Shown: piece after piece, positions 1 through 7,349 of the stretch | How the letters are laid out: every line of letters starts with the position of its first letter | Position numbering within the stretch: position 1 is the stretch's first letter | DNA from: Brevibacterium sp. JSBI002 | GTDB taxonomy: Bacteria > Actinomycetota > Actinomycetes > Actinomycetales > Brevibacteriaceae | Length of the DNA stretch: 64,000 nucleotides | Assembly (NCBI RefSeq): GCF_026013965.1 | Contig: NZ_CP110341.1 | Coordinates: 744,001-808,000 of the forward strand | Direction of reading: 5' to 3' | The notes under the pieces: generated by a model | The model's input: only the letters and a program-made list of their open reading frames with translations | What the model was told of the DNA's origin: nothing | The model's database searches: none | Translations under genes and position numbers: made by a program

Positions 1-220
1 CGGCCTTCTCCGAGTCTTCCTTCGATGACGTGTCCTGCTGGAACGCCGAGGCGGTGCCGCCTGCCTCAGCAATCTCGCCGGCGACACGTTCGGCAGCCTC
101 GAGATTGATGTCGGTGATGACGACCTTCGCGCCCTTGGAGGCGAGGTCCTTGGAAATCGCCTCTCCGAGGCCTGATCCGCCTCCGGTGACGAGTGCGACC
201 TTGTTCGTGAAATCTGCCAT
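1..220 (-). CDS. SDR-family oxidoreductase (N-terminal part, runs off left edge)
   Basis: Only the first 73 codons are in the window. The protein begins MADFTNKVALVTGGGSGLG, which carries the TGxxxGxG dinucleotide-binding motif at the first beta-alpha turn, and an acidic residue ends the second strand (VVITDIN), typical of NAD-preferring short-chain dehydrogenases. The ATG at 218-220 has a purine-rich GAAAGAGAG ribosome-binding site upstream. The catalytic SYK residues lie outside the window, so the substrate cannot be assigned. Aromatic-degradation genes lie a few kilobases away, but a functional link is only a guess. Confidence 0.85.
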   Translation of the reverse strand, partial: MADFTNKVALVTGGGSGLGEAISKDLASKGAKVVITDINLEAAERVAGEIAEAGGTASAFQQDTSSKEDSEKA

Positions 221-418
221 GGTGGTGACTCTCTTTCTCGAAAATCCTCGGGCCCAGCTGATGTGGCCCTCACCAGGCGTAACGAGGAAGAGTCGGTGAA
301 CATTCCGCTGTAAGTCGGCCTGTTCGGTCACACGGGGCATTGATCGAGGCAGGCAACAGTGGTTAACTGGTTGCAATCTGCAACTAGATTGATGATCACC
401 GCGGCTCGAGGGGGAGTG

Positions 419-997
419 ATGGGAAAAGTGGCATGGGGTTTCACCTGTTCGATCGACGGATTCATCGCTGGGCCAGGCCATGACATGTCGTGGCTCTCGG
501 CCTCCGAGCCGAACGCCGAAGGCACCACCGAGGGCATGGCGTCGAAAGTCGCCGTCATCATCTCCGGCCGCAGAGGCTACGACGCGGCCAAGGCGCAGGC
601 CGCCGAACGCGATGAGCTGACCTCCTCTGCGTATGGCGGTGCGTGGTCGGGGACGGAGATCATCCTCACTCATCGTCCCGAGGATTTGGCGGGAGACACC
701 TCGGTGACGGCATTGAACTGCACCATCACCGAGGCGGTCGAGCGTGCCCAGCAGATCGCTGGGGACCGTGATATCCAAATTATCAGCGCCGATATCGCCC
801 GGCAGGCACTCGAGGTCGACCTCATCGACGAACTCCAGGTCTACGTCGCTCCGGTCTTCCTCGGCGACGGCACCCGGATCTTCGATGTTCCCGGCGGACG
901 GCGGGTCGACTGGGAGCTCGAGATGATCGATACGGCGAACGCCCGCAGCTTCGGTCGCACGTACCGACCCAAGAGGTCTAGTCCTCCCGTCGACTGA
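419..997 (+). CDS. Dihydrofolate reductase-like protein (RibD C-terminal domain)
   Basis: 192-residue protein starting MGKVAWGFTCSIDGFIAGPG. The SxDGxIAG segment near the N-terminus and a late VDLIDELQVYVAPVFLGDGTR block are typical of stand-alone RibD_C/DfrA-like reductases that bind NADPH. True physiological substrates are unknown for most such proteins. The ATG at 419 follows GAGGGGGAGTG, a good ribosome-binding site; a longer reading from 359 lacks one. Its 3' end overlaps the convergent alarmone synthetase gene by 20 bp. Confidence 0.8.
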   Translation: MGKVAWGFTCSIDGFIAGPGHDMSWLSASEPNAEGTTEGMASKVAVIISGRRGYDAAKAQAAERDELTSSAYGGAWSGTEIILTHRPEDLAGDTSVTALNCTITEAVERAQQIAGDRDIQIISADIARQALEVDLIDELQVYVAPVFLGDGTRIFDVPGGRRVDWELEMIDTANARSFGRTYRPKRSSPPVD

Positions 998-1709
998 GGT
1001 CCCAGAGGATCCGCAGAGCCTCCTCGTCGAACTCCTCTCCGGAGTCGACGTCCGGTGAACCGCTCCTGACCTCGGCGTGGAGGCGTTCCATCTTCCGGTC
1101 GAGTTCGCTGGCCGCGTCGGCCGCCTCGGTGAGTTCGCCGACGAGGCGATCGGGAACGTCGCCGTCGAACTTGTAGTGGATCTTGTGCTCGAGGCTCGCC
1201 CAGAAGTCCATCGCGATCGTGCGGATCTGCACCTCGCAGATGACCGGGGTCGGCCCGCTGCGGAGGAACACCGGAACCTCGAGGATCGCGTGCAGGCTGC
1301 GGTAGCCGTTGGGCTTCGGCTCCGCGATGTAGTCCTTGACCTCGACGAGGCGGACGTCGTTCTGCGCGGTGAGCAGCTCGAGGACGTGATAGGTGTCGGC
1401 GATGAAGCTGCAGGTGATGCGGATGCCCGCGATGTCCGTGATCTCCCGCCTGATGATCGCGGTGTCGAGCGGCAGGCCCCGACGGTGGACCTTCTCCAGC
1501 AGGCTCCGCGGCGACTTCACGCGAGAGGAGATGTGCTCGATCGGGTTGTAGCTGCGCGTGTGGACGGACTCCTCGCGCAGGATCGAGATCTTCGTGAGCA
1601 CCTCGTCGATGACGAAGCGGTGGTGCATGATCAGCTGCGAGAAATCCAGGCGCAGCTGACGGATGCTCTCGATCTGCTGCGGTGTCAGTGCGGTCTCTGC
1701 TGGCGCCAT
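978..1709 (-). CDS. RelA/SpoT-domain small alarmone synthetase (GTP pyrophosphokinase family)
   Basis: 243-residue single-domain protein. The RelA/SpoT synthetase core spans roughly residues 50-190, with the ITDIAGIRI segment, the substrate-binding KPNGYRSLH motif and the EVQIRTIAMDFWASLEHK block. The HD hydrolase and C-terminal TGS/ACT domains of long Rel enzymes are absent, as in small alarmone synthetases that make (p)ppGpp from GTP/GDP and ATP. The C-terminus is acidic. I chose the ATG at 1709 because GGAG lies about 12 nt upstream; an in-frame ATG at 1727 is possible. It is divergent from the damage-promoter gene at 1791. Confidence 0.88.
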   Translation of the reverse strand: MAPAETALTPQQIESIRQLRLDFSQLIMHHRFVIDEVLTKISILREESVHTRSYNPIEHISSRVKSPRSLLEKVHRRGLPLDTAIIRREITDIAGIRITCSFIADTYHVLELLTAQNDVRLVEVKDYIAEPKPNGYRSLHAILEVPVFLRSGPTPVICEVQIRTIAMDFWASLEHKIHYKFDGDVPDRLVGELTEAADAASELDRKMERLHAEVRSGSPDVDSGEEFDEEALRILWDLSRRED

Positions 1710-1762
1710 CTCTCTCCCGATCTCCATTGTGGCCTCAGTGTATCGGCGGAACACCTGTTCTC

Positions 1763-1784
1763 TGTCAGTGCCGAGGAGTACCGT
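1763..1784 (+). promoter_or_regulatory. PafBC-type (RecA-independent DNA-damage) promoter of the DUF2277 gene
   Basis: TGTCAGTG at 1763-1770, an 8-nt spacer and TACCGT at 1779-1784 match the mycobacterial RecA_NDp consensus TTGTCRGTG-N8-TAnnnT. The -10 hexamer ends 6 nt before the ATG at 1791, so the transcript would be leaderless or nearly so. Sequence, spacing and distance to the start are almost the same as at 16237-16258. Confidence 0.7.
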
Positions 1785-1790
1785 TTTGGC

Positions 1791-2054
1791 ATGTGCAGAA
1801 ACATCAGGACCCTCCATAATTTCGAACCTGCCGCCACCTCCGACGAAGTCCACGCCGCCGCACTGCAGTATGTGCGCAAGATCGCCGGCACGACGAAGCC
1901 CTCGCAGGCCAATGCTGAGGCCTTCGACGTTGCTGTCGAGGAGATCGCCCACACCACCCAGCACCTCCTCGATGCGCTGGTGACGAACGTGCCGCCGAAG
2001 AATCGAGAGGAGGAAGCGGAGAAGCGGCGAGCCAGATTCGCGGCTCGCGCATGA
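1791..2054 (+). CDS. DUF2277 family protein
   Basis: 87-residue protein beginning MCRNIRTLHNFEPAATSDEV, the hallmark start of the DUF2277 family, with conserved CRNIRTL and KPSQAN segments. The family has no firmly assigned function; its size and many charged residues suggest a small soluble helical protein. The stop overlaps the start of the following membrane gene (ATGA), indicating an operon. The upstream PafBC-type promoter suggests induction by DNA damage, which is inference from sequence. Confidence 0.85.
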   Translation: MCRNIRTLHNFEPAATSDEVHAAALQYVRKIAGTTKPSQANAEAFDVAVEEIAHTTQHLLDALVTNVPPKNREEEAEKRRARFAARA

Positions 2055-2437
2055 CGGTCGCCGGACTTGTCCTCGCCGGCCTCGCCGCCGCCCTGCACGT
2101 CTTCATCTTCTACTTGGAGTCCATCGCCTGGACGAGTCCACGTGCCCGCGCCACGTTCGGCACGACCGAAGCCGAGGCCGAGACGACGAAGTCCATGGCC
2201 TTCAACCAGGGCTTCTACAACCTCTTTTTGGCCCTCGCTGTGTTCATTGGCCTCATCGTCTTCGGCGCAGGCTCTGCCACGGTCGGTCTCACTCTCGTCT
2301 TCGTCGGGGCAGGTTCGATGCTCGCCGCAGCGCTGGTGCTCGCACTCTCAAGCCGTGAGCTGCTCGCCTCCGCGCTCAAACAGGGCACGCTGCCGTTGTT
2401 CGGTGTGCTCGGCCTGCTCGTCGGTGTGCTGGTCTGA
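2051..2437 (+). CDS. DUF1304 family integral membrane protein
   Basis: 128 residues with four predicted membrane segments (about 3-22, 55-75, 80-100 and 108-127). It contains the ESIAWTSPRARATFGTT block and the MAFNQGFYNLFLA motif typical of DUF1304 proteins. Its role is unknown. It overlaps the DUF2277 stop by 4 bp and has no promoter of its own, so it should be co-expressed from the damage-type promoter. Confidence 0.88.
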   Translation: MTVAGLVLAGLAAALHVFIFYLESIAWTSPRARATFGTTEAEAETTKSMAFNQGFYNLFLALAVFIGLIVFGAGSATVGLTLVFVGAGSMLAAALVLALSSRELLASALKQGTLPLFGVLGLLVGVLV

Positions 2438-2453
2438 GTCGCAGCGATCTGAC

Positions 2454-3224
2454 TCAGCCGGCGAATCGACGATCGGCCGCAAGGTCCTGCGTGATCCTCG
2501 CCGAGGCGGTCCGCAGGACCCGCATGATCGCGGGCACGCCTTTACGGTGCTCCGAATCGATGACGACGCCGAGCCCGGCGATCGCCGCCCCGCCGGCGTC
2601 GAAGACAGGAACCGTGATTCCTGTCGTGCCCTCATCGATATGGCCGGAGAGCTCGGCGAAATGGTGAGAGCGGATGGAAGTGAACATCTTGCGCAGAGCT
2701 GCAGGATCCGTTGTCGTCTTCTCCGTGATGGCAGACAGCGGCCCCCGCAGATACGCCTCGCGAACATGTTTGGGCGCATAAGCCAAAAGCACGAGTCCAC
2801 AGGACGACGCATGAGCCGGCAGTCGACCGGCGGTCTTCGACCGGTGGATGACCGCATTCGGCGCCGACATGCGCTCGATGATGAGCACCTCGCGTTCCCG
2901 CAGGATGCCCAACTGCGTGTTCTCACCGACGAACTCGTGCACACCCATCATGTGCGGCCTGGCCACCGAAGCCAGATCGACGGCATCGGAGGCGCGGTTC
3001 GACAGCTCCCACATCCCGACTCCGATTCGGATACGCCCATTGGGGTCGCGCTGGAGCAGATCGTGGCGCATCATCTCACCGATGAGCCGGTAGGCCGTCG
3101 ACTTCGGCAGTTCGGCACGCTCGGCGATCTCGTCGGTGCTCAGACTCTGATGGTCCGGGTCGAAGGATGCGAGAACACGCACCAGTCGATCGATCATCGA
3201 GTCGCCGGAAGGAGAGTTCGCCAT
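2454..3224 (-). CDS. IclR-family transcriptional regulator
   Basis: 256 residues. The N-terminal winged helix (about 5-70, with LSTDEIAERAELPKSTAYRLI) is followed by an IclR effector domain. It is divergent from the benzaldehyde dehydrogenase/MFS/PrpF operon across about 185 bp, so it most likely controls that operon in response to an aromatic intermediate. IclR regulators of the PcaR/PobR type do this elsewhere. Its ligand cannot be read from sequence. Confidence 0.9.
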   Translation of the reverse strand: MANSPSGDSMIDRLVRVLASFDPDHQSLSTDEIAERAELPKSTAYRLIGEMMRHDLLQRDPNGRIRIGVGMWELSNRASDAVDLASVARPHMMGVHEFVGENTQLGILREREVLIIERMSAPNAVIHRSKTAGRLPAHASSCGLVLLAYAPKHVREAYLRGPLSAITEKTTTDPAALRKMFTSIRSHHFAELSGHIDEGTTGITVPVFDAGGAAIAGLGVVIDSEHRKGVPAIMRVLRTASARITQDLAADRRFAG

Positions 3225-3408
3225 GCCTCGGATTCTAGCGGCTCTCCATCGAAATTCTCAATGAATGGGAGTGCTGTGGCTTCGGGTGGTGCGGGTCACT
3301 ACTCTGACGAGAGGTGCACCACAGTCCTTCGTTGACTGTGCCCGCAGATCGGCTCGTTGCACGGAACCACAGACATGACCCGCCCCGACAAAGAAGTGAG
3401 GACAGACA

Positions 3409-4866
3409 ATGACTGATTTCCTGGGATCCGACTGGCTCGAGTCGATCTTCACCGGCACCTGGACCGCCGGCTCCGGAGAGACTTACGACGTCATCGAACC
3501 GGCCACCGGTGAGACCCTCGGCCGCCTCGGTGCCGCCAGCGCCGACGATGTCACCGCCGCCGCCACGCGAGCCGCCGCTGCACAGAAGGAATGGGCGAAG
3601 ACCACTCCGGACGAAAGGGCCGCAGTGCTGCGCCGCGCCGGTGCCCTGTGGGCCGAACACGCCGATGAGCTCGCCGAATGGATCATCCGTGAAGCCGGCT
3701 CCATCCCTGCGAAGGCCGCACTCGAGATCTCCTCGGCCGAAGCCATCTGCTTCGAATCCTCCGCCCTGCCCAGCCACCCCAAGGGACAGGTACTCACCTC
3801 GAACGAACCCCGCTGGTCCTTCGCCCGCCGAGTGCCAGCCGGAGTCGTCTCCGTCATCGCCCCGTTCAACTTCCCCCTCATCCTCGCCATGCGCTCCGTC
3901 GCCCCGGCCCTGGCCCTGGGCAACGCGGTCCTGCTCAAGCCGGACCCCCGCACCGCCGTGTGCGCCGGAGTGGCGATCGCGAAGGTCTTCGCCGAGGCGG
4001 GACTGCCCGAAGGACTGCTCCAGGTCCTGCCCGGCGGCCTCGACGCCGGTGAAGCCGTCGTCGCCGCACCCGAGGTCTCCGTCATCTCGTTCACCGGCTC
4101 CACGGCGGCCGGACGCAAGGTCGGCGAAGCCGCCGGTCGCCTCCTCAAGCGGTGCCACCTCGAACTCGGTGGAAACAATGCGCTCGTCGTCCTTCCCGGA
4201 GCCGAAGTCGGTCCGGCCACCTCCGCGGGGGCTTTCGGATCGTGGATGCACCAAGGCCAGATCTGCATGACCACAGGCCGCCACCTCGTCCACGAATCCA
4301 TCTACGACGACTATGTCGAACAGCTGGCCGAACGCGCCCGCAATCTGCCGGTGGGCAACCCCGCCACCGAGGAGGTTGCGATCGGACCGATCATCGACGA
4401 GAAACAGCGCACCCACGTCCGCGACATCCTCGACAAAGCCACCGCCGACGGCGCCACACTCGTCGCCGGAGGACCGGGCGAAGGCGCCTTCGTCCCGCCC
4501 ACAGTGCTCACGGATCTCAGCCCTTCGAACCCCGCCTGGGCGCAGGAGATCTTCGGACCCGTCGCCCCGGTGGCCCGCTTCTCCACCCTCGAAGAAGCCG
4601 CCGAGATGGTCAACGACAGCGAATACGGACTCTCGCTCGGCATCCTCGGCGATGTGGGTCTGGCCATGGACCTGGCCGACCTCGTCGACACCGGGAAGGT
4701 CCACATCAACGAACAGACCGTCTCCGACGAGGCCAACGTCCCCTTCGGCGGGATGAAGGACTCCGGCAACGGATCCCGTTTCGGCGGGGCTGAGGCCAAT
4801 ATCGAAGCCTTCACCGAAACCCAGTGGGTGACGATGCGCTCGTCGATCGCGCCCTACCCGTTCTGA
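3409..4866 (+). CDS. Benzaldehyde dehydrogenase-like aldehyde dehydrogenase
   Basis: 485-residue NAD(P)-dependent aldehyde dehydrogenase. The general base is Glu252 in LELGGN and the catalytic Cys is Cys286 in QGQICMTTGR; FTGS at 228-231 binds cofactor. The N-terminus and the HQGQICM context resemble XylC-type benzaldehyde dehydrogenases, which oxidise aromatic aldehydes to acids. Being first in an operon with an aromatic-acid transporter supports this. Vanillin or another aromatic aldehyde is an alternative substrate. Confidence 0.82.
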   Translation: MTDFLGSDWLESIFTGTWTAGSGETYDVIEPATGETLGRLGAASADDVTAAATRAAAAQKEWAKTTPDERAAVLRRAGALWAEHADELAEWIIREAGSIPAKAALEISSAEAICFESSALPSHPKGQVLTSNEPRWSFARRVPAGVVSVIAPFNFPLILAMRSVAPALALGNAVLLKPDPRTAVCAGVAIAKVFAEAGLPEGLLQVLPGGLDAGEAVVAAPEVSVISFTGSTAAGRKVGEAAGRLLKRCHLELGGNNALVVLPGAEVGPATSAGAFGSWMHQGQICMTTGRHLVHESIYDDYVEQLAERARNLPVGNPATEEVAIGPIIDEKQRTHVRDILDKATADGATLVAGGPGEGAFVPPTVLTDLSPSNPAWAQEIFGPVAPVARFSTLEEAAEMVNDSEYGLSLGILGDVGLAMDLADLVDTGKVHINEQTVSDEANVPFGGMKDSGNGSRFGGAEANIEAFTETQWVTMRSSIAPYPF

Positions 4867-4894
4867 CCTGCACGACAACACCCCGGAGACACCG

Positions 4895-6175
4895 ATGTCC
4901 GCAACCACCCCATCCGCATCCATGACCGGTTCCACCTCGGCGGGCCGCTGGCCGGCCGTCCTATGTTGGCTGGCCGTCGCTTTGGAGGGCTTCGACCTCG
5001 TCGTCCTCGGCGCGGTCATCCCCGAACTGCTGGCCACCGAGGCCCTCGGGTTCACCCCCGAGGCGGCCACCATGGTCGCCACCCTCAGTCTCGTCGGCGT
5101 CGGCCTGGGTGCGGTGTCCGTGGGTCCTGTCGTCGACCGGATCGGACGACGGTGGGCGATCATCGGCTGCGTCATCGGCTTCAGCGTCTTCACCCTGCTC
5201 GTCGCGTTCGCTCCGAACGTCGCACTGTTCACCATCTACCGGTTCATCGCCGGACTGTTCCTCGGTGCCGTGATGCCCAGCGCGCTCGCCTATATCAGCG
5301 AGTACAACAAGTCGGGCAAGACGGGTAAGGCCACGACCCTGACGATGACCGGCTACCACGCCGGCGCCGTCGCGATCTCCCTGCTCGCCGTCGCCTACTC
5401 CCACAACTGGCATCTGCTCTTCCTCGCCGGCGGAATCGCGGGCCTGGTCATGGTTCCCCTCCTGATCTGGAAGCTGCCAGAATCCGAGGTCTTCCTCATC
5501 GCTCAGGAGCTCAAACGCAACCCCGCTGCCGCGCAGGCGAAGGACGCCGACGCTGCCGATCCGTCCGGCGCCGTCGACGCGCAGGCGAAGACAGGGATGG
5601 CGGGACTCTTCGAAGGCAAGCTGGCGCTGGTGACCATCGGCGTGTGGGCAGCGAGCTTCATGGGACTCCTGTTGGTCTACGGACTCAACACCTGGCTGCC
5701 GAAGATCATGGCCGACGCCGGCTACGAGGTCTCGGATTCGCTGGTCATGCTCTTCGTTATGAACATCGGCGCCGTCGTCGGACTCGTCCTGGCTGGCTGG
5801 TTGGCCGATAAGCACGGAACGAAGAAGATCGTGCTCATGTGGTTCGTCCTCGCCGCGGTCTTCCTCGCCGCGCTCTCGATCCCGATGACCAGCCAGATCC
5901 TGCTCAACATCGCCGTGTTCATCACCGGAGTCTTCGTCTTCTCCGCCCAGGTGCTCGTCTACGCCTTCGTCTCCGCCATCTATCCGGCACAGGCGCGCGG
6001 AACCGCATTGGGCATGGCCTCGGGAATCGGCCGCATCGGCGCCATCGTCGGCCCCTTCATCACCGGTGCCCTCGTCACTGCCGGAATCGCCTACCCGTGG
6101 GGCTTCTACCTCTTCGCTGTCGTCGCCGTGCTCGGCTTCGCCGCCATGGCGATCGTGCCCAAATCAGTGAAGTGA
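4895..6175 (+). CDS. MFS transporter, aromatic acid:H+ symporter (AAHS) family
   Basis: 426 residues and 12 predicted membrane helices. It has the early motif GFDLVVLGAVIPEL with the membrane Asp typical of the PcaK/BenK family, and the loop motif GPVVDRIGRRW between helices 2 and 3. A charged, Ala-rich cytoplasmic loop lies around residues 205-235. The gene starts 28 bp after the aldehyde dehydrogenase and probably imports an aromatic acid such as benzoate, vanillate or protocatechuate. Confidence 0.87.
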   Translation: MSATTPSASMTGSTSAGRWPAVLCWLAVALEGFDLVVLGAVIPELLATEALGFTPEAATMVATLSLVGVGLGAVSVGPVVDRIGRRWAIIGCVIGFSVFTLLVAFAPNVALFTIYRFIAGLFLGAVMPSALAYISEYNKSGKTGKATTLTMTGYHAGAVAISLLAVAYSHNWHLLFLAGGIAGLVMVPLLIWKLPESEVFLIAQELKRNPAAAQAKDADAADPSGAVDAQAKTGMAGLFEGKLALVTIGVWAASFMGLLLVYGLNTWLPKIMADAGYEVSDSLVMLFVMNIGAVVGLVLAGWLADKHGTKKIVLMWFVLAAVFLAALSIPMTSQILLNIAVFITGVFVFSAQVLVYAFVSAIYPAQARGTALGMASGIGRIGAIVGPFITGALVTAGIAYPWGFYLFAVVAVLGFAAMAIVPKSVK

Positions 6176-6203
6176 TATCAGCGGGGTTGGCTACGCTGAG
6201 TCC

Positions 6204-7346
6204 ATGACTCGGTGGATCGATGCCTCTTTCGTTCGCGGCGGCACAAGCAAGGGACTCTTCTTCAGCGAATCCGCGCTGCCGTCGCGGAACTCGGATGGGG
6301 ACACGGCGGAGTGGGACTCGATCTTCACCTCGGCGATGGGTTCGCCCGATCCGTTCGGCCGTCAACTCGACGGAATGGGCGGGGGCATCTCCTCGCTGTC
6401 GAAGATCGTCGTTGTGGCCGCCTCGGCGAGGGACGGGGTCGACCTCGACTACACGTTCGGTCAGGTCTCCGTCACCGAGGCAGCTGTCGACTACTCCGGC
6501 AACTGCGGAAATCTCTCGTCCGGGGTCGTTCCCTTCGCCCTGTCGGCCGGGCTGATCTCGGCCGCCGATGGATGGCACGTCTTTCGGCTGTTGAATACGA
6601 ACACGCAGAAACTCGTCGACGTCGGACTGCGCGTCGTCGACGGGCAGGCCGAGGTTGCGGGCGATCTGGTGTTGCCCGGAGTCAGCGGAACGGGCGCACC
6701 GGTCGAGCTCATCTACCCCGATCCGGCCGGCAGCCGCACCGCCGGACTCCTGCCGACGGGTAAGGCAGCCGAGTCCATCACTGCCGGTGGGGCGATGTTC
6801 GAGGTCAGCCTCGTCGATGCCACCCTGCCCGTCGTCATCGTTCCGGGTGCTGCGATCGGACTCAAAGGCACCGAATCTCCGGAGGAGATCGACGCGAACG
6901 AGCACGCGATGGGCATGATCGCGGACCTGCGCCGCAATGCTGCTGTGCGGATGGGTCTGTGTGAGTCACCGGAGGACGCACCGGATGTCGTGCCGAAGGT
7001 CGCCGTGGTCACCGCCCCATCACCCACCCGACTGCTCGACGGAACGACCCTGGCCGCCGAGGCGGCCGACCTGCCCGTGCGGATGATCTCCATGGGGCAG
7101 ACGCACAAAGCCGTGCCCGGAACCGGAGCCATGTGCCTGGCCGCGGCCGCGCAGATCCCGGACACGATCATCAACCGCATCATCCGACGCTCGCCGCCCG
7201 GGGCCGTCGGGCCGGAGGTGCGGTTGGCTACCCCTTCGGGCGTGGTCACGGCCGGTGGCGTCTTCGATGCGGACACGGTGACGGCCACCTCCCTCTTCCG
7301 CACGGCACGAGTGCTCATGCGGGGGCAGGTGGCCGTCAGGGACTAG
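6204..7346 (+). CDS. PrpF family protein (4-oxalomesaconate tautomerase-like)
   Basis: 380 residues beginning with the PrpF signature FVRGGTSKG. It also has DYSGNCGNLSSGV, whose Cys is the expected acid/base residue of this diaminopimelate-epimerase-like fold, and the late MGQTHKAVPGTGAMC. PrpF relatives isomerise aconitates, while GalD relatives tautomerise 4-oxalomesaconate in protocatechuate/gallate breakdown. The aromatic gene context favours the latter, without proof. It is third in the operon, 28 bp after the transporter. Confidence 0.8.
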   Translation: MTRWIDASFVRGGTSKGLFFSESALPSRNSDGDTAEWDSIFTSAMGSPDPFGRQLDGMGGGISSLSKIVVVAASARDGVDLDYTFGQVSVTEAAVDYSGNCGNLSSGVVPFALSAGLISAADGWHVFRLLNTNTQKLVDVGLRVVDGQAEVAGDLVLPGVSGTGAPVELIYPDPAGSRTAGLLPTGKAAESITAGGAMFEVSLVDATLPVVIVPGAAIGLKGTESPEEIDANEHAMGMIADLRRNAAVRMGLCESPEDAPDVVPKVAVVTAPSPTRLLDGTTLAAEAADLPVRMISMGQTHKAVPGTGAMCLAAAAQIPDTIINRIIRRSPPGAVGPEVRLATPSGVVTAGGVFDADTVTATSLFRTARVLMRGQVAVRD

Positions 7347-7349
7347 GTG

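Noticed and set aside
3235..5235. Minus-strand open frame of 666 codons opposite benzaldehyde dehydrogenase
   Set aside because: No recognisable protein features and it spans two well-supported plus-strand genes.
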